Assembly (NCBI RefSeq): GCF_024437655.1
Contig: NZ_JANBVF010000019.1
Location: 32,644-96,643 of the forward strand
Reading direction: 5' to 3'
From: Chitinolyticbacter albus
GTDB taxonomy: Bacteria; Pseudomonadota; Gammaproteobacteria; Burkholderiales; Chitinibacteraceae
DNA length: 64,000 nucleotides
The position numbers and the translations under genes were made by a program. The notes under the pieces are model-generated. The model was given only the letters and a program-made list of their open reading frames with translations. It was not told the origin of the DNA and searched no databases. Below are positions 1-8,034 of this stretch, in pieces. How positions within the stretch are numbered: the stretch's first letter is position 1; every line of letters starts with the position of its first letter.

Positions 1-341
1 CGGTAGGACCCATTCTATTGCTGCTGATCGCAGCGATCCGATTTTTGGGATTCGCGGCGAATATGCTCAACTATCTGGCCATAGTCCTTGCCGTGGTTGT
101 CGCCACATCACTCATCCATGACGCAGTGAAACTCAAGCTCTGGCGAACGAACAAGAGCGCCTCTTTGCTGGGCCAGGCACTGGGTACCGTTGGCGCCTGG
201 TACTTTCTCGTGAGCTCCGTGAGCGAGCCTATCGTCCTCGCCATCGTGCCGCTGCTCTCTGTGCTCGCCGGCCTGTTTGTCGCATTGGTCGCGCTGGTTC
301 TCTGTCGTGACCTCGGTAAAACCGAGGAGGTCCATGCCTGA
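1..341 (+). CDS. Small multi-pass membrane protein, 5' end outside the window
   Basis: I do not recognise this protein. The frame is open to the left edge (the codons before the TTG at 18 read through), so the true start may lie upstream. The visible 110 or so residues are mostly hydrophobic, with about three membrane segments separated by a short basic loop (KLKLWRTNK), and a charged tail ending KTEEVHA. No catalytic motif is visible. It is the first of several small same-strand genes separated by spacers of about 80-90 bases. Confidence 0.55.
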   Translation, partial: VGPILLLLIAAIRFLGFAANMLNYLAIVLAVVVATSLIHDAVKLKLWRTNKSASLLGQALGTVGAWYFLVSSVSEPIVLAIVPLLSVLAGLFVALVALVLCRDLGKTEEVHA

Positions 342-431
342 CAGGTCAGCCAACATAGACGCTCAACGGCGTCCGCCGATGTCGCCGACCCGCTCCTTGG
401 TCACCAGGTACCTTCACCGTTAGAGCACAGA

Positions 432-803
432 ATGCAGATCGATAGCGGCGACTTTCGAGCAGCCCTTGGCCAGGGCGTCAATTGGGATGAGAACGTCTTT
501 CGTTACTGCACATTCATGCAAGTGACTGACGAAGGCGTTCACGTTACCTCAGAGTTCATTGATTGCCAGTTTGAAGAATGTGGCTGGTACTGGGGTCTGT
601 TCAACTTGGCTACATTCGTGGGCGTTAAGTTCAAAGGCTGTACTTTTCGCGGCTGCTCGTTCTCGGACTGTCGGTTTGTCGAGTGCGAGTTCGACGCGTG
701 CGATTTCACGCCCGATAATCTGGGCGGGGGGTGTTCGTTCGAAGGAAGTCGCTGGTATGCCTGTCACCAGAAAAATTGCCGTGGGCTGGAGGACGTCTTT
801 TAG
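432..803 (+). CDS. Pentapeptide-repeat-like small protein
   Basis: The 123-residue product has a Cys- and Phe-rich middle in which aromatic and cysteine residues recur every five positions (FIDCQF, FKGCTFRGCSF, CRFVECEFDACDF, about residues 42-92). This spacing is typical of the pentapeptide-repeat right-handed beta helix, though the usual A(D/N)LXX consensus is replaced by a Cys-rich version. No enzymatic residues are expected; such proteins usually act by protein contacts. The ATG at 432 lies 13 nt after a GTTAGAG sequence (419-425) that resembles an integron core site. Function is unknown. Confidence 0.6.
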   Translation: MQIDSGDFRAALGQGVNWDENVFRYCTFMQVTDEGVHVTSEFIDCQFEECGWYWGLFNLATFVGVKFKGCTFRGCSFSDCRFVECEFDACDFTPDNLGGGCSFEGSRWYACHQKNCRGLEDVF

Positions 804-864
804 AACTCGCTCGAATCCATCATTCCAGCGGCCCTCCCGCGGCCGCTGAACTCATTCGTTCGCC
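804..864 (+). other. Imperfect two-stem hairpin after the pentapeptide gene, attC-like
   Basis: Directly after the stop codon lie CGAAT (812-816), CAGCGGCC (826-833), a 7-nt loop, GGCCGCTG (841-848) and ATTCG (854-858). They form nested inverted repeats broken by unpaired bases, followed by GTTCGCC and the next start codon. The form recalls an integron attC recombination site, but the terminal core sites do not match the RYYYAAC/GTTRRRY consensus. It could equally be a transcription terminator without a T-run. Confidence 0.3.
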
Positions 865-879
865 CCCAACAGGATCCCC

Positions 880-1419
880 ATGAAAACCGCCGTCCTAGTC
901 ATTGATGTTCAGCAAGCGCTATGTACTGGCAAATGGTCAGCTTTCGACATTGATGCCGTTGTGGATCGAATCAACTCCATTGCTGGCCAGGCAAGAACTG
1001 CCGGAGCGCCTGTCTTTTTCATCCAGCATGAGGAAAATGAAGGTCCATTCGTTTTCAATACCAACGGATGGCAACTCTATGAGCGCCTGAAAGTCGAGCC
1101 GGGAGATGTTCGTCTTCGCAAGACGGCATGTGACTCATTCCACCGGACAGAACTGCAATCGCATTTGCAATCGCTCGGAATCACCGATCTCATCATTTGT
1201 GGCTTGCAAAGTGAGTTTTGCGTTGACTCCACAGTTCGTGGCGCTTTGGCTCGCGGCTATCCGGTTGTGCTAGTGGCTGATGGGCATTCCACTTTGGACA
1301 ACAGTGTTCTTCCAGCAGCCACGATCTGCGCTCACCACAACGCGACGCTGAAAAGGCTCGGCAGCTTCGGCCCCAGAGTCTCCGTCACTCCAGCAACGCA
1401 GGTACGCATCGAGGTTTAA
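880..1419 (+). CDS. Isochorismatase-family cysteine hydrolase
   Basis: This 179-residue cytosolic protein has the isochorismatase/nicotinamidase alpha-beta fold and the usual catalytic triad: Asp9 in VIDVQ, Lys81 in LRKTACDSF, and Cys114 in SEFCVDSTVRGA. Family members hydrolyse isochorismate, nicotinamide, N-carbamoyl compounds or similar amides; the substrate here cannot be read from sequence. An AGGA ribosome site (871-874) supports the ATG at 880. The stop codon overlaps GTTTAAC, a perfect attC-type core site, so it may have arrived as a gene cassette. Confidence 0.85.
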   Translation: MKTAVLVIDVQQALCTGKWSAFDIDAVVDRINSIAGQARTAGAPVFFIQHEENEGPFVFNTNGWQLYERLKVEPGDVRLRKTACDSFHRTELQSHLQSLGITDLIICGLQSEFCVDSTVRGALARGYPVVLVADGHSTLDNSVLPAATICAHHNATLKRLGSFGPRVSVTPATQVRIEV

Positions 1420-1493
1420 CCCATGCGTTGAGAGGAATGTCCGAGAGCCGTCGCTCTTGTCCGCCCCTCATGTCAAACACTGGGCCATTAAGG
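1414..1493 (+). other. attC-like imperfect palindrome overlapping the isochorismatase stop codon
   Basis: GTTTAAC (1414-1420) fits the RYYYAAC core and overlaps the TAA stop. It is followed after a short spacer by CGTTGAGAGG, then a centre in which GAGAGC (1443-1448) can pair with GCTCTT (1452-1457). The right side has CCTC...TCAAAC and ends ATTAAGG (1487-1493), one step from GTTAAAC. Length (about 80 bp), mismatched arms and position just after a stop are as in integron attC sites. No integrase gene is present in the window, so this stays a candidate. Confidence 0.35.
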
Positions 1494-1508
1494 CGACCAC
1501 GAAATCAC

Positions 1509-1828
1509 ATGCAATTGCTACTAGTCTGGCGGTTCGTACTCCGGCCCGGTTTAACCAGCAATGCGTTAATTCGATATTTCTCCAATCGCTATCAATTGGA
1601 GAGGTTAGCTGAGGTTTCAATATACCTACTGAATGCTTCACTGGTATCAATCGTTGGCAGTGCGTGGTTATTCACAACATCAGACAGTGGCTTCGGCGCG
1701 GGCCTGGCAGCCAGCCTTTTTTGCCACTCGGCAATTCCGTGATTGCAATCACTTTTGCGCTTGCGATTGCTCTATTTAGCTCCAAACCCTGGAGAACACC
1801 GGGCAGCGTAGGCGTTGATGATCGCTGA
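1509..1828 (+). pseudogene. Frameshifted small membrane protein gene
   Basis: The frame from ATG 1509 encodes a plausible membrane protein with a hydrophobic stretch at 1610-1670, but stops at 1741 after an unlikely tail. Adding one T at the six-T run 1717-1722 joins it to a second hydrophobic segment and a polar C-terminus (KPWRTPGSVGVDDR) ending with TGA at 1826-1828. This is therefore probably one gene of about 106 codons broken by a homopolymer slip, either a true mutation or a base-calling error. I do not recognise the family. The start is uncertain; codons at 1437 and 1470 are also in frame. Confidence 0.4.
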
Positions 1829-1982
1829 TTGGGCGTGCCAAACGTGGCTTTGACCACCTAAGTTCCGTATATCAGATAAGGAACAGCATGTTTGAACCCA
1901 CGATCGATCGGACTATACAAAGCCCAGTTTGCACCATGGTTCGTGGAACGGAACCATTCCAGATTCACAGCCAGGCCTTTAA

Positions 1983-2318
1983 ATGCAGGTTCAATTCGCC
2001 TCAGAAATACACCATCAACCGCTCGTCGAGCTCCTGCTGGCGCTTCACCGCTACTACAACGAAAAATCGAGTGTCTCCGAGGATCTGGCGCGCGCTTATC
2101 TGGTTGATACCTTGCTGGCGCCGGATTCGCCGCTGCAACGTGTCATCGCGAGCAGAGGTGGCGGGATCGTGCTTGGATTCGCCGCGATTTCATTCACCTA
2201 CTCGCTGGTTGATCTCGCACCCGATCGGCGCCAGCAGTGCTGGCTGAAGGAGCTGTATGTGCGACGCCGCGCTGACCAATGTGGCCCCCGGCTGACCCTT
2301 GGCGGCCATCTGGCGTGA
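1983..2318 (+). pseudogene. Truncated GNAT acetyltransferase (partial copy of the gene at 4302)
   Basis: The first 93 residues align without gaps to the intact protein encoded at 4302-4805, with 83 identical. Similarity covers 1983-2261 against 4302-4580, 279 nt each. It then stops abruptly after ELYV, and the remaining 18 residues (RRRADQC...) are unrelated. The acetyl-CoA binding loop (R-G-x-G-x-G/A) is lost, so this copy cannot be an active acetyltransferase. The intact paralogue lies 2.3 kb downstream, suggesting duplication followed by deletion or recombination within this accessory region. Confidence 0.8.
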
Positions 2319-3422
2319 CGATCCTCTGATTCACGCCGCCGGGCATGGCCTGGTCTATCGACATGCGGCTCAGTCGGCCTTGCTCTCCCGCAATGTCATT
2401 AGCCAGTGGTCATCGCAAACCAAGGGCACACACGAGCATGCACAGATGCTGGCTGACCCTACCCGCCTCGGATCTGGAGGCGATTGCACTGGTGGCGTCG
2501 CAGGGCAACCCGAAGGCCGAGGGGTCGGATTTGCAGGGGCCGTAGCAACCGCCCGCCCGTCGTATTTTCGGGCGACACCGGTGTCCTTTTGGGGAAAAGG
2601 GGCGCACCCTGTATTGGTGCTTCATTCTGCACGCATAGCCGCGCTGGCTACCAGTGGGACTTCGGTAGCTTTGGATTTTCCTACCATAGCGTGGCCTGTC
2701 ACTCCAAACCGATATCCCGCCCTCTTGCTCCAGTCCACGCTTGGCTTGGTGCCAGTGCCTTCAAAATGCTTTTAAGCCATGACTGCGCAGCTGAAGCGAC
2801 TGACAGTGCGCTGCTACGCAAGATAGGTCTCAGGTGCGCCCAATCATTTACCTGAGCCATGGACAAGTAAGGTTTCCTCGCGAGCACGCGCATCGCCGCA
2901 ACCGACGCATAGATGCTGGCAGTGTTTGCCGGCAAGCAAAATCCGAAATTGAGAGATAGAACATGAACCTTACCAATATCCTGGTACTGAATATAAAGCG
3001 ACCGCTGAAAGTCGATACCAAGGCAAGATCGTTGACCCCGCCGTCGGCACAAGAGCAACGCGCCGCGAATCAACCGGTTGTTACGCGGTCATACGACTGG
3101 TCTCAGCATCGCTTGTGAGCGGACAACGAGGTCGGCATCGCATGCGCGCACTGGAGCCCGCTTTGATTTCGGGATGAAGGCCCTTCCGTTCCCAAGCATC
3201 CCACGCCAATGACGGCATTTTTGGCGCTGCGCCGCTATTAAGATCATTCATCTACTGGCCAAATAGGCGGCACCCCAAGCAGTTACAATCTGGCAGCACA
3301 ACTCAACGTCGCCGCCTACCACCTGCGCAATTCAACCGAGCTGTTCTTTGAAATTGTGTTTACTCCAACTTATCTGCTTGTTGGTTCCCGTCGTTTACTG
3401 AGCTGGCAATTGTAGAAACGCC
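2319..3422 (+). other. About 1.1 kb without a convincing gene
   Basis: Open frames exist on both strands (for example 2299-2775 plus and 2699-3073 minus). Their products are rich in Arg, Ser, Cys and Ala without domain-like hydrophobic patterning, and none has a good ribosome site. A 12-bp palindrome GACACCGGTGTC at 2574-2585 followed by CTTTTGGGG could be a weak terminator. The right part (about 3200-3420) is AT-richer and may hold the promoter of the diguanylate cyclase gene. I read this as decayed or intergenic DNA. Confidence 0.5.
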
Positions 3423-3441
3423 GACTGGCTGAAAGCCAGTC
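3423..3441 (+). repeat. Perfect 8-bp stem hairpin before the GGDEF gene
   Basis: GACTGGCT-GAA-AGCCAGTC is a perfect inverted repeat with a 3-nt loop, ending 9 nt before the GGAG ribosome site of the next gene. If transcribed it could affect translation of the diguanylate cyclase, or it may mark the end of an upstream transcript. There is no T-run after it. Confidence 0.5.
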
Positions 3442-3460
3442 TACGGCCCAGGAGATGAAA

Positions 3461-4090
3461 ATGGAAACCACCAAGCAACAAAATACACGGTTGCGCCTAC
3501 GGGTGCACCAGCTGGAGGAACTGCTGCACACTGTACAGTACGATGCTCACCACGATCACCTGACAGGTCTGGCAAACAGAGCGCTATTGCTAGACCGGCT
3601 CGGTGTTGCGATCGCAATGGCGGATCGGCTGCATCATCTGGTTGGCATACTGGCCATTGACCTCGATGGCTTCAAACTGGTCAACGACGAGATGGGGCAT
3701 CAGGCGGGTGACCAGATTCTCCAGATCGTATCTACGCGCCTTGTCATGTGCGTGCGCGTTACGGATACGGTAGCGCGCATGGGCGGAGATGAATTCGTCA
3801 TCGTCTTGCCCAATACGAGTGGCAGAACCCTTGCTATTGTCCGCGACAAGATTAACCGATCTCTCACCCAGCCTTATCTGCTGAATAAACGCGAAGTCGT
3901 TTTAGGCGCCAGTATCGGTAAATTCATACAGAGCGAATTACCGTCGTTGCCTGAGGATATGTTGGCAGAGGCAGACGACGACATGTATCGGACCAAGCAG
4001 CTACGCCGCCACGCCAAGGAATTGCCGGAAATGTGGAGAGACATCGCGGCTACCGGGCTCTATGCCCCAGCTGGCGTTACCCCACATTAA
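3461..4090 (+). CDS. GGDEF-domain diguanylate cyclase
   Basis: This small (209-residue) cytosolic protein is essentially one GGDEF domain behind a short N-terminal helix (VHQLEELLHTVQYDA). It shows the standard landmarks: DHLTGLANR, DLDGFK for metal binding, the active-site GGDEF at residues 108-112, and an intact inhibitory RxxD site (RVTD, 99-102) five residues before it. It should make cyclic di-GMP from two GTP with product inhibition. GGAG at 3451-3454 is 6 nt from ATG 3461 and abuts ATG 3455, so 3461 is the better start. No sensor domain is attached. HD-GYP, EAL-HDOD and flagellar genes elsewhere in the window belong to the same signalling theme. Confidence 0.85.
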   Translation: METTKQQNTRLRLRVHQLEELLHTVQYDAHHDHLTGLANRALLLDRLGVAIAMADRLHHLVGILAIDLDGFKLVNDEMGHQAGDQILQIVSTRLVMCVRVTDTVARMGGDEFVIVLPNTSGRTLAIVRDKINRSLTQPYLLNKREVVLGASIGKFIQSELPSLPEDMLAEADDDMYRTKQLRRHAKELPEMWRDIAATGLYAPAGVTPH

Positions 4091-4301
4091 CCCGCCGGAT
4101 TAACTTACCCGAACAACAGAGACCGGCATGGATGGTTGCCACATGAAATGCGACGTCTAGGGCGCCAGCGCTAGCTCAACCGCATTCGCCTGGACTGCCC
4201 CGACTTCCGTTGGCAACATGGCCCCATACCGAAACGTCTCGTCCTGCGTGAAGCTGCCCACCAGGGTGCATCTGGCCCAAACGTTCTGCGTCGCATCACA
4301 A

Positions 4302-4805
4302 ATGCAAGTTCAACTCGCCTCAGACATACATCATCAATCGCTCGTCGAACTCCTGCTGGAGCTGCACGGCTATTACAACGAGAAATCGAGCGTCTCCGAG
4401 GATATGGCGCGCGCCTATCTGGTTGATACCTTGCTGGCGCCGGATTCGCCGTTGCAACTGGTGGTCGCGAGCAGAGGTGGAGGAATCGTGCTTGGATTCG
4501 CCGCGATTTCATACACCTACTCGCTGGTTGACCTCGCACCCGATCGGCGCCGGCAGTGCTGGCTTAAAGAGCTGTATGTGAGGTCCGCCGAGAGAGGCAC
4601 CGGAGTGGGCAGGGCCCTCATGGTGTGGGTGGCCCGGCATGCGCTCGCCCACGGATGCAGCAGAATCGACTGGCCGGTCAAGGCATCGAATGTGCGAGGA
4701 ATGGCCTTTTACGAGCGCCTGGGCGCGGCACGGGTCGAGGATAGGTTGAGCTATCGGCTTGCCGAGCCGTGCCTCGGTCATCTCGCGGCGGAATATACAA
4801 TGTGA
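4302..4805 (+). CDS. GNAT-family N-acetyltransferase
   Basis: The 167-residue product has the GNAT core: a beta4 strand LKELYVRSAERGTGVGRALM with the acetyl-CoA pyrophosphate loop (R-G-T-G-V-G), followed by NVRGMAFYERLGA, typical of motif B. It should transfer acetyl from acetyl-CoA to an unknown amine. The start at 4302 is chosen because the truncated copy at 1983 begins with the same MQVQ; a longer frame from 4218 is open but unsupported. It sits alone, about 210 nt after the diguanylate cyclase gene. Confidence 0.8.
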   Translation: MQVQLASDIHHQSLVELLLELHGYYNEKSSVSEDMARAYLVDTLLAPDSPLQLVVASRGGGIVLGFAAISYTYSLVDLAPDRRRQCWLKELYVRSAERGTGVGRALMVWVARHALAHGCSRIDWPVKASNVRGMAFYERLGAARVEDRLSYRLAEPCLGHLAAEYTM

Positions 4806-4929
4806 CTTCCAAGCCCCGTCGGGCGTACATGCGGCGCCGACCGGTGTCGGCCCGCCGCTTGGACACAAGCCGCCATACCGAACGCCCGCCGTGTGCCGCT
4901 TTAATGCGGGTTGCAACACCGGGCAAATC

Positions 4930-5265
4930 ATGGTCGTTCACATAGGAGTGCCGTTTTTGACCATCCTCGTATTCATCCTCTTTGGCCTGCTGTGTGCATT
5001 CAGCGTGCTGTACGCACTCGGCGCCCCGGTTGCGCGCCAGGAGCGTCTCATTGCGGATGCCCGGGTGTATGAGGCCTTTCTTCAGCCCGATGCCTTGCTC
5101 GGCTTGACGATCGAACAGCTCGAAGCGATCGCCGGGCCGTGCGAGCAGCGGGATTACTGGGATTACGGCGATGTGTCCGCCACCTGGCGGGCAAGCCAGG
5201 TGCAGTACGACGTCTGGTTCAGCAAGGGCCACTGCGCCAAGATCACGCGCAGCATCAAGGACTGA
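4930..5265 (+). CDS. Small membrane-anchored protein of unknown function
   Basis: The 111-residue product has one strong N-terminal membrane segment (about residues 8-30, FLTILVFILFGLLCAF) and a soluble C-terminal part of about 75 residues with two cysteines (GPCEQRDYW and KGHCAKI) that could pair outside the cytoplasm. I do not recognise the family. The ATG at 4930 has no strong ribosome site; the frame is open back to 4759 but the extra N-terminus looks non-coding. It lies between the GNAT gene and argC, separated from both. Confidence 0.5.
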   Translation: MVVHIGVPFLTILVFILFGLLCAFSVLYALGAPVARQERLIADARVYEAFLQPDALLGLTIEQLEAIAGPCEQRDYWDYGDVSATWRASQVQYDVWFSKGHCAKITRSIKD

Positions 5266-5350
5266 TGACTGACGTTTTGTCACGCCGCCGACGTTGATGC
5301 GACGCGGCATCTGACGCTAAGCTCGTGGGTTCGCGAATCAGGAGAACAAG

Positions 5351-6292
5351 ATGGCCAGCCTGCCCAAGATTTTCATCGACGGTGAACACGGAACCACCGG
5401 TCTGCAGATTGTCGAGCGCCTTGCCGGGCGCACCGATCTGCAACTCTTGAGCCTACCCGTCGAGCTGCGCCGTTCGGTCGAGCACCGCAAGGCGCTGCTG
5501 AACGAGGCCGACGTGGTCATCCTCTGCCTGCCGGATGATGCCGCGATCGAATCGGTCGCCATGATCACGAACCCAGCCGTGTGCGTGATCGACGCCTCCA
5601 CCGCCCACCGCGTCGATCCGGCCTGGGTCTACGGTTTTCCCGAGCTCGCCGCCGACCAGCGCGCCAAGATCCGCGCCAGCACCCGCATCGCCAATCCCGG
5701 TTGTTATGCCACCGGCGCCATCGCGCTGCTGCGCCCGCTGATAGCGCGCGGCCTGCTTTCTAGCGACACCGCGCTCAACATCATCGGCGTTTCCGGCTAC
5801 ACCGGCGGCGGCAAGGCGCTGATCGAGGTGCACGAGAACCCCGAAGCCGAACCATTCGCCTTCTACGCGCTGGGCCTGTCGCACAAGCACCTGCCGGAAA
5901 TCCAGCATTGCACCGGCCTTGCCACCAAGCCGGTATTCCTGCCCAGCGTCGGCCACTTCCCCACTGGCATGCTGGTGGCGATTCCGCTGCACGCGTCGCA
6001 ACTGAATGGCTCGGCCGAGGATGCCGCCAAGGCACTGGCGGACTGGTACGCCGGCGAGCGTTTTGTGACCGTGGCTCCCCTCAACAGCCAGGACGTGCTG
6101 GAGCGCGATGCCTTCCTGCGTGCCGATACACTCTCGAATACCAATCAGCTGCAGATCCTGCCCTACTCCAGCAAGAGCGGCGGCGAGCTGGTGCTGATCG
6201 CCCGCCTGGACAACCTGGGCAAGGGCGCTTCCGGCGCGGCGGTGCAGAACCTCAACATTCTGCTTGGCCAGGACGAGGCGATCGGGCTGTAA
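5351..6292 (+). CDS. argC: N-acetyl-gamma-glutamyl-phosphate reductase (type 2)
   Basis: This enzyme reduces N-acetylglutamyl phosphate to the semialdehyde with NADPH, the third step of arginine synthesis, in the cytosol. The length (313 residues) matches the short type-2 ArgC family. The N-terminus carries the nucleotide-binding DGEHGTTG segment, the catalytic cysteine is Cys118 in ANPGCYATG, and the conserved SGYTGGGK and GLSHKHLPE segments follow. GGAG at 5341-5344 supports ATG 5351. No other arg gene is adjacent. Three bases after the stop a 142-bp repeat begins, followed by a terminator. Confidence 0.93.
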   Translation: MASLPKIFIDGEHGTTGLQIVERLAGRTDLQLLSLPVELRRSVEHRKALLNEADVVILCLPDDAAIESVAMITNPAVCVIDASTAHRVDPAWVYGFPELAADQRAKIRASTRIANPGCYATGAIALLRPLIARGLLSSDTALNIIGVSGYTGGGKALIEVHENPEAEPFAFYALGLSHKHLPEIQHCTGLATKPVFLPSVGHFPTGMLVAIPLHASQLNGSAEDAAKALADWYAGERFVTVAPLNSQDVLERDAFLRADTLSNTNQLQILPYSSKSGGELVLIARLDNLGKGASGAAVQNLNILLGQDEAIGL

Positions 6293-6294
6293 GA

Positions 6295-6436
6295 GCAGCT
6301 AACAAAACCCTTAAGCGTCGCCGCACCCACTTGCCGTACGCCTTGTACTGTCTGCGACCGAAGGAAGTCCGGTTCATTGCCGTTCAGGACATTTCGCGCG
6401 TCAGCCAGAACCGCTGCGCTGGGTTTTGTTTGCCGC
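6295..6436 (+). repeat. 142-bp terminally inverted repeat element, copy A (after argC)
   Basis: The element begins GCAGCTAACAAAACCC and ends GGGTTTTGTTTGCCGC, imperfect inverted termini of 16 bp. Its interior matches most positions of the element after metE (10331-10473, reverse complement there), including CTTGTACTGTCTGCGAC and GAAGTCCGGTTCAT. It starts 3 nt after the argC stop, in the same orientation relative to its gene as the metE copy, and like it is followed by a GC-rich hairpin terminator. It encodes no transposase. It could be a non-autonomous mobile element or a conserved 3' RNA. Confidence 0.8.
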
Positions 6437-6463
6437 TCTAAACCACCCACTCCGGCAGCAAGA

Positions 6464-6494
6464 ACAAAGCCCGGCGTTGCCGGGCTTTGTTTTG
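6464..6494 (+). terminator. Rho-independent terminator after argC and repeat A
   Basis: ACAAAGCCCGGC (6464-6475), loop GTT, GCCGGGCTTTGT (6479-6490) and then TTTG form a 12-bp stem with U-rich 3' side. The hairpin resembles the one after metE (10288-10312) and probably belongs to the same repeated unit. Confidence 0.85.
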
Positions 6495-6583
6495 TGCAGC
6501 AGCTGCGCCCCAACGCTTGTGTGCCTGAGCCGATCACGCCAATATCCGCTCATGCTTTTGTCCTATGCCGGAGGATGCCCACC

Positions 6584-8002
6584 ATGCTGGAGTTGAAAAG
6601 AGTCACGCGAACCTTCCCTTCGGTCAGTATTGCGTCGCAATCAGGCGGGCTGCCGGTGGAAGTCGCGCTGATCACTCAGCTGGGCCACGGCGCAGGCGAT
6701 CACATCTACCAGGGCGCCATCGCCCGGCAACAGGCGCACACCGAGTTCGTCGACGAGCTCGAGGAGCCTTCAGCCAAACTGGCAGGCACCGACTTCACCA
6801 AGGGCGACGCCACCTCGCTCTACTCGTTCGCCGTCGGCCCCAATGGCCACCCCTTCCATCGCCACGCCGGGCACCGGGTATTCACCGCCATTTCCGGCAG
6901 CGGCGGCGCACAGCTGCGCTTCAGCACCGCCTCACCGCAAGAGATCGCTGCCCATCCCCAACATTTCTTCGATTGCCTGCACTTCGTCAACATTCCGCCG
7001 GACTGCCTGTTCACGGTTCGCTTCGGTGGCGAAACCTGGCACCAGTTCTGGCCGCTGGCGCATAACAAACTGCATCCCACTTTTTTTGCGCTGTCCTGCC
7101 ATACCGACGAACTGGGCGGCAATCTATCGCCCGAGTTGCGGCAACAGGTGCTGGCCAACCAGGCCACCATCCCGGCACTGACCGAGCTGCTGCCAACCAC
7201 GGTCATGGCGCTGCTGGAACAGACCCCGCTGGAGCGGCGCACCGTGAATACCACGGCGCTGTCGCTGGATGCACCCCCCGGATCGCTGCAGGCGCTGCTC
7301 TGCCAGGCCGCGCGCTGCAGTACCGGCCTGCTGCGCGGCGCCTGGGGCCGCTGGCGCGGCGCACAGGGTTATCTCGCCGACAATCGGCCGCGCCCCCAAG
7401 TGATGGCGCTGGGCCAGCCTCCCCACGGCTCACTGCTGCTGACACAATTGCAGGCGCATACGCTGCATCATGAGGACACGTTTTGCCTGGTGCTGGTCGA
7501 CCGGAATCTGGTCCGGCTGGGGCCAGCGGCCCTGCTCAGCAAGCTGCTGCAAGGCTTCCTCGACAACCCTCCGGCTGGCGTCGGGCGGATGATGGCGCTA
7601 CGCAATGTGCTGGTCCGACCGATGGGTCTGCGCACGTCGCCGTTGGGCTGCCCGGTATCGTCGCTGCTCTCCAAGGATTGCAGTCTGTTGTTCGACCAGC
7701 GCTTCCCGGTACTGGACCAGGCCGTGTCGTCCAACCAGGCACAGGTGGTGCTCGGCGCCGACGACAAGCACCTGCTGTTCCGCTCCTGCGTCGGCGTATC
7801 CATCATCGGCGACGATCAGGTTTGCTTCACGCTCGGCACCCGTGTGCATTGCAAGAACCTGTTCGGACGCTTTTACATGGCCGCGATCAACAGGGTGCAT
7901 CGCAGTTACATCACGCCAACCATGCTGCAACTGGCGGTGGAGCACCTGAGCGGTATGCCCGACCAATTCATCGCACCCCTGCCGTTGCAAACTCAAAGCT
8001 AA
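6584..8002 (+). CDS. Cupin-like region fused to a DUF2867-type domain
   Basis: The 472-residue product seems to join two parts. Residues about 60-180 have cupin-like traits (GPNGHPFHRHAGHR, then FGGETWHQFWP), with clustered histidines that could bind a metal. The last 170 or so residues follow the DUF2867 pattern: DDKHLLFRSCVG, then a VHCKNLFGRFYM / HRSYITPTM ending. GGAGG at 6570-6574 is 9 nt from ATG 6584, so the longer frame from 6377, which starts inside the repeat, is rejected. The biochemical role is unknown; the family assignments are from pattern memory. Confidence 0.65.
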   Translation: MLELKRVTRTFPSVSIASQSGGLPVEVALITQLGHGAGDHIYQGAIARQQAHTEFVDELEEPSAKLAGTDFTKGDATSLYSFAVGPNGHPFHRHAGHRVFTAISGSGGAQLRFSTASPQEIAAHPQHFFDCLHFVNIPPDCLFTVRFGGETWHQFWPLAHNKLHPTFFALSCHTDELGGNLSPELRQQVLANQATIPALTELLPTTVMALLEQTPLERRTVNTTALSLDAPPGSLQALLCQAARCSTGLLRGAWGRWRGAQGYLADNRPRPQVMALGQPPHGSLLLTQLQAHTLHHEDTFCLVLVDRNLVRLGPAALLSKLLQGFLDNPPAGVGRMMALRNVLVRPMGLRTSPLGCPVSSLLSKDCSLLFDQRFPVLDQAVSSNQAQVVLGADDKHLLFRSCVGVSIIGDDQVCFTLGTRVHCKNLFGRFYMAAINRVHRSYITPTMLQLAVEHLSGMPDQFIAPLPLQTQS

Positions 8003-8034
8003 GCTACGACGCGGCCCACTCCTTTCGCGCACTC

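Noticed and set aside
2299..2775. 158-residue open frame in the accessory region
   Set aside because: Composition is not protein-like, it overlaps the GNAT fragment and has no ribosome site or recognisable motif.
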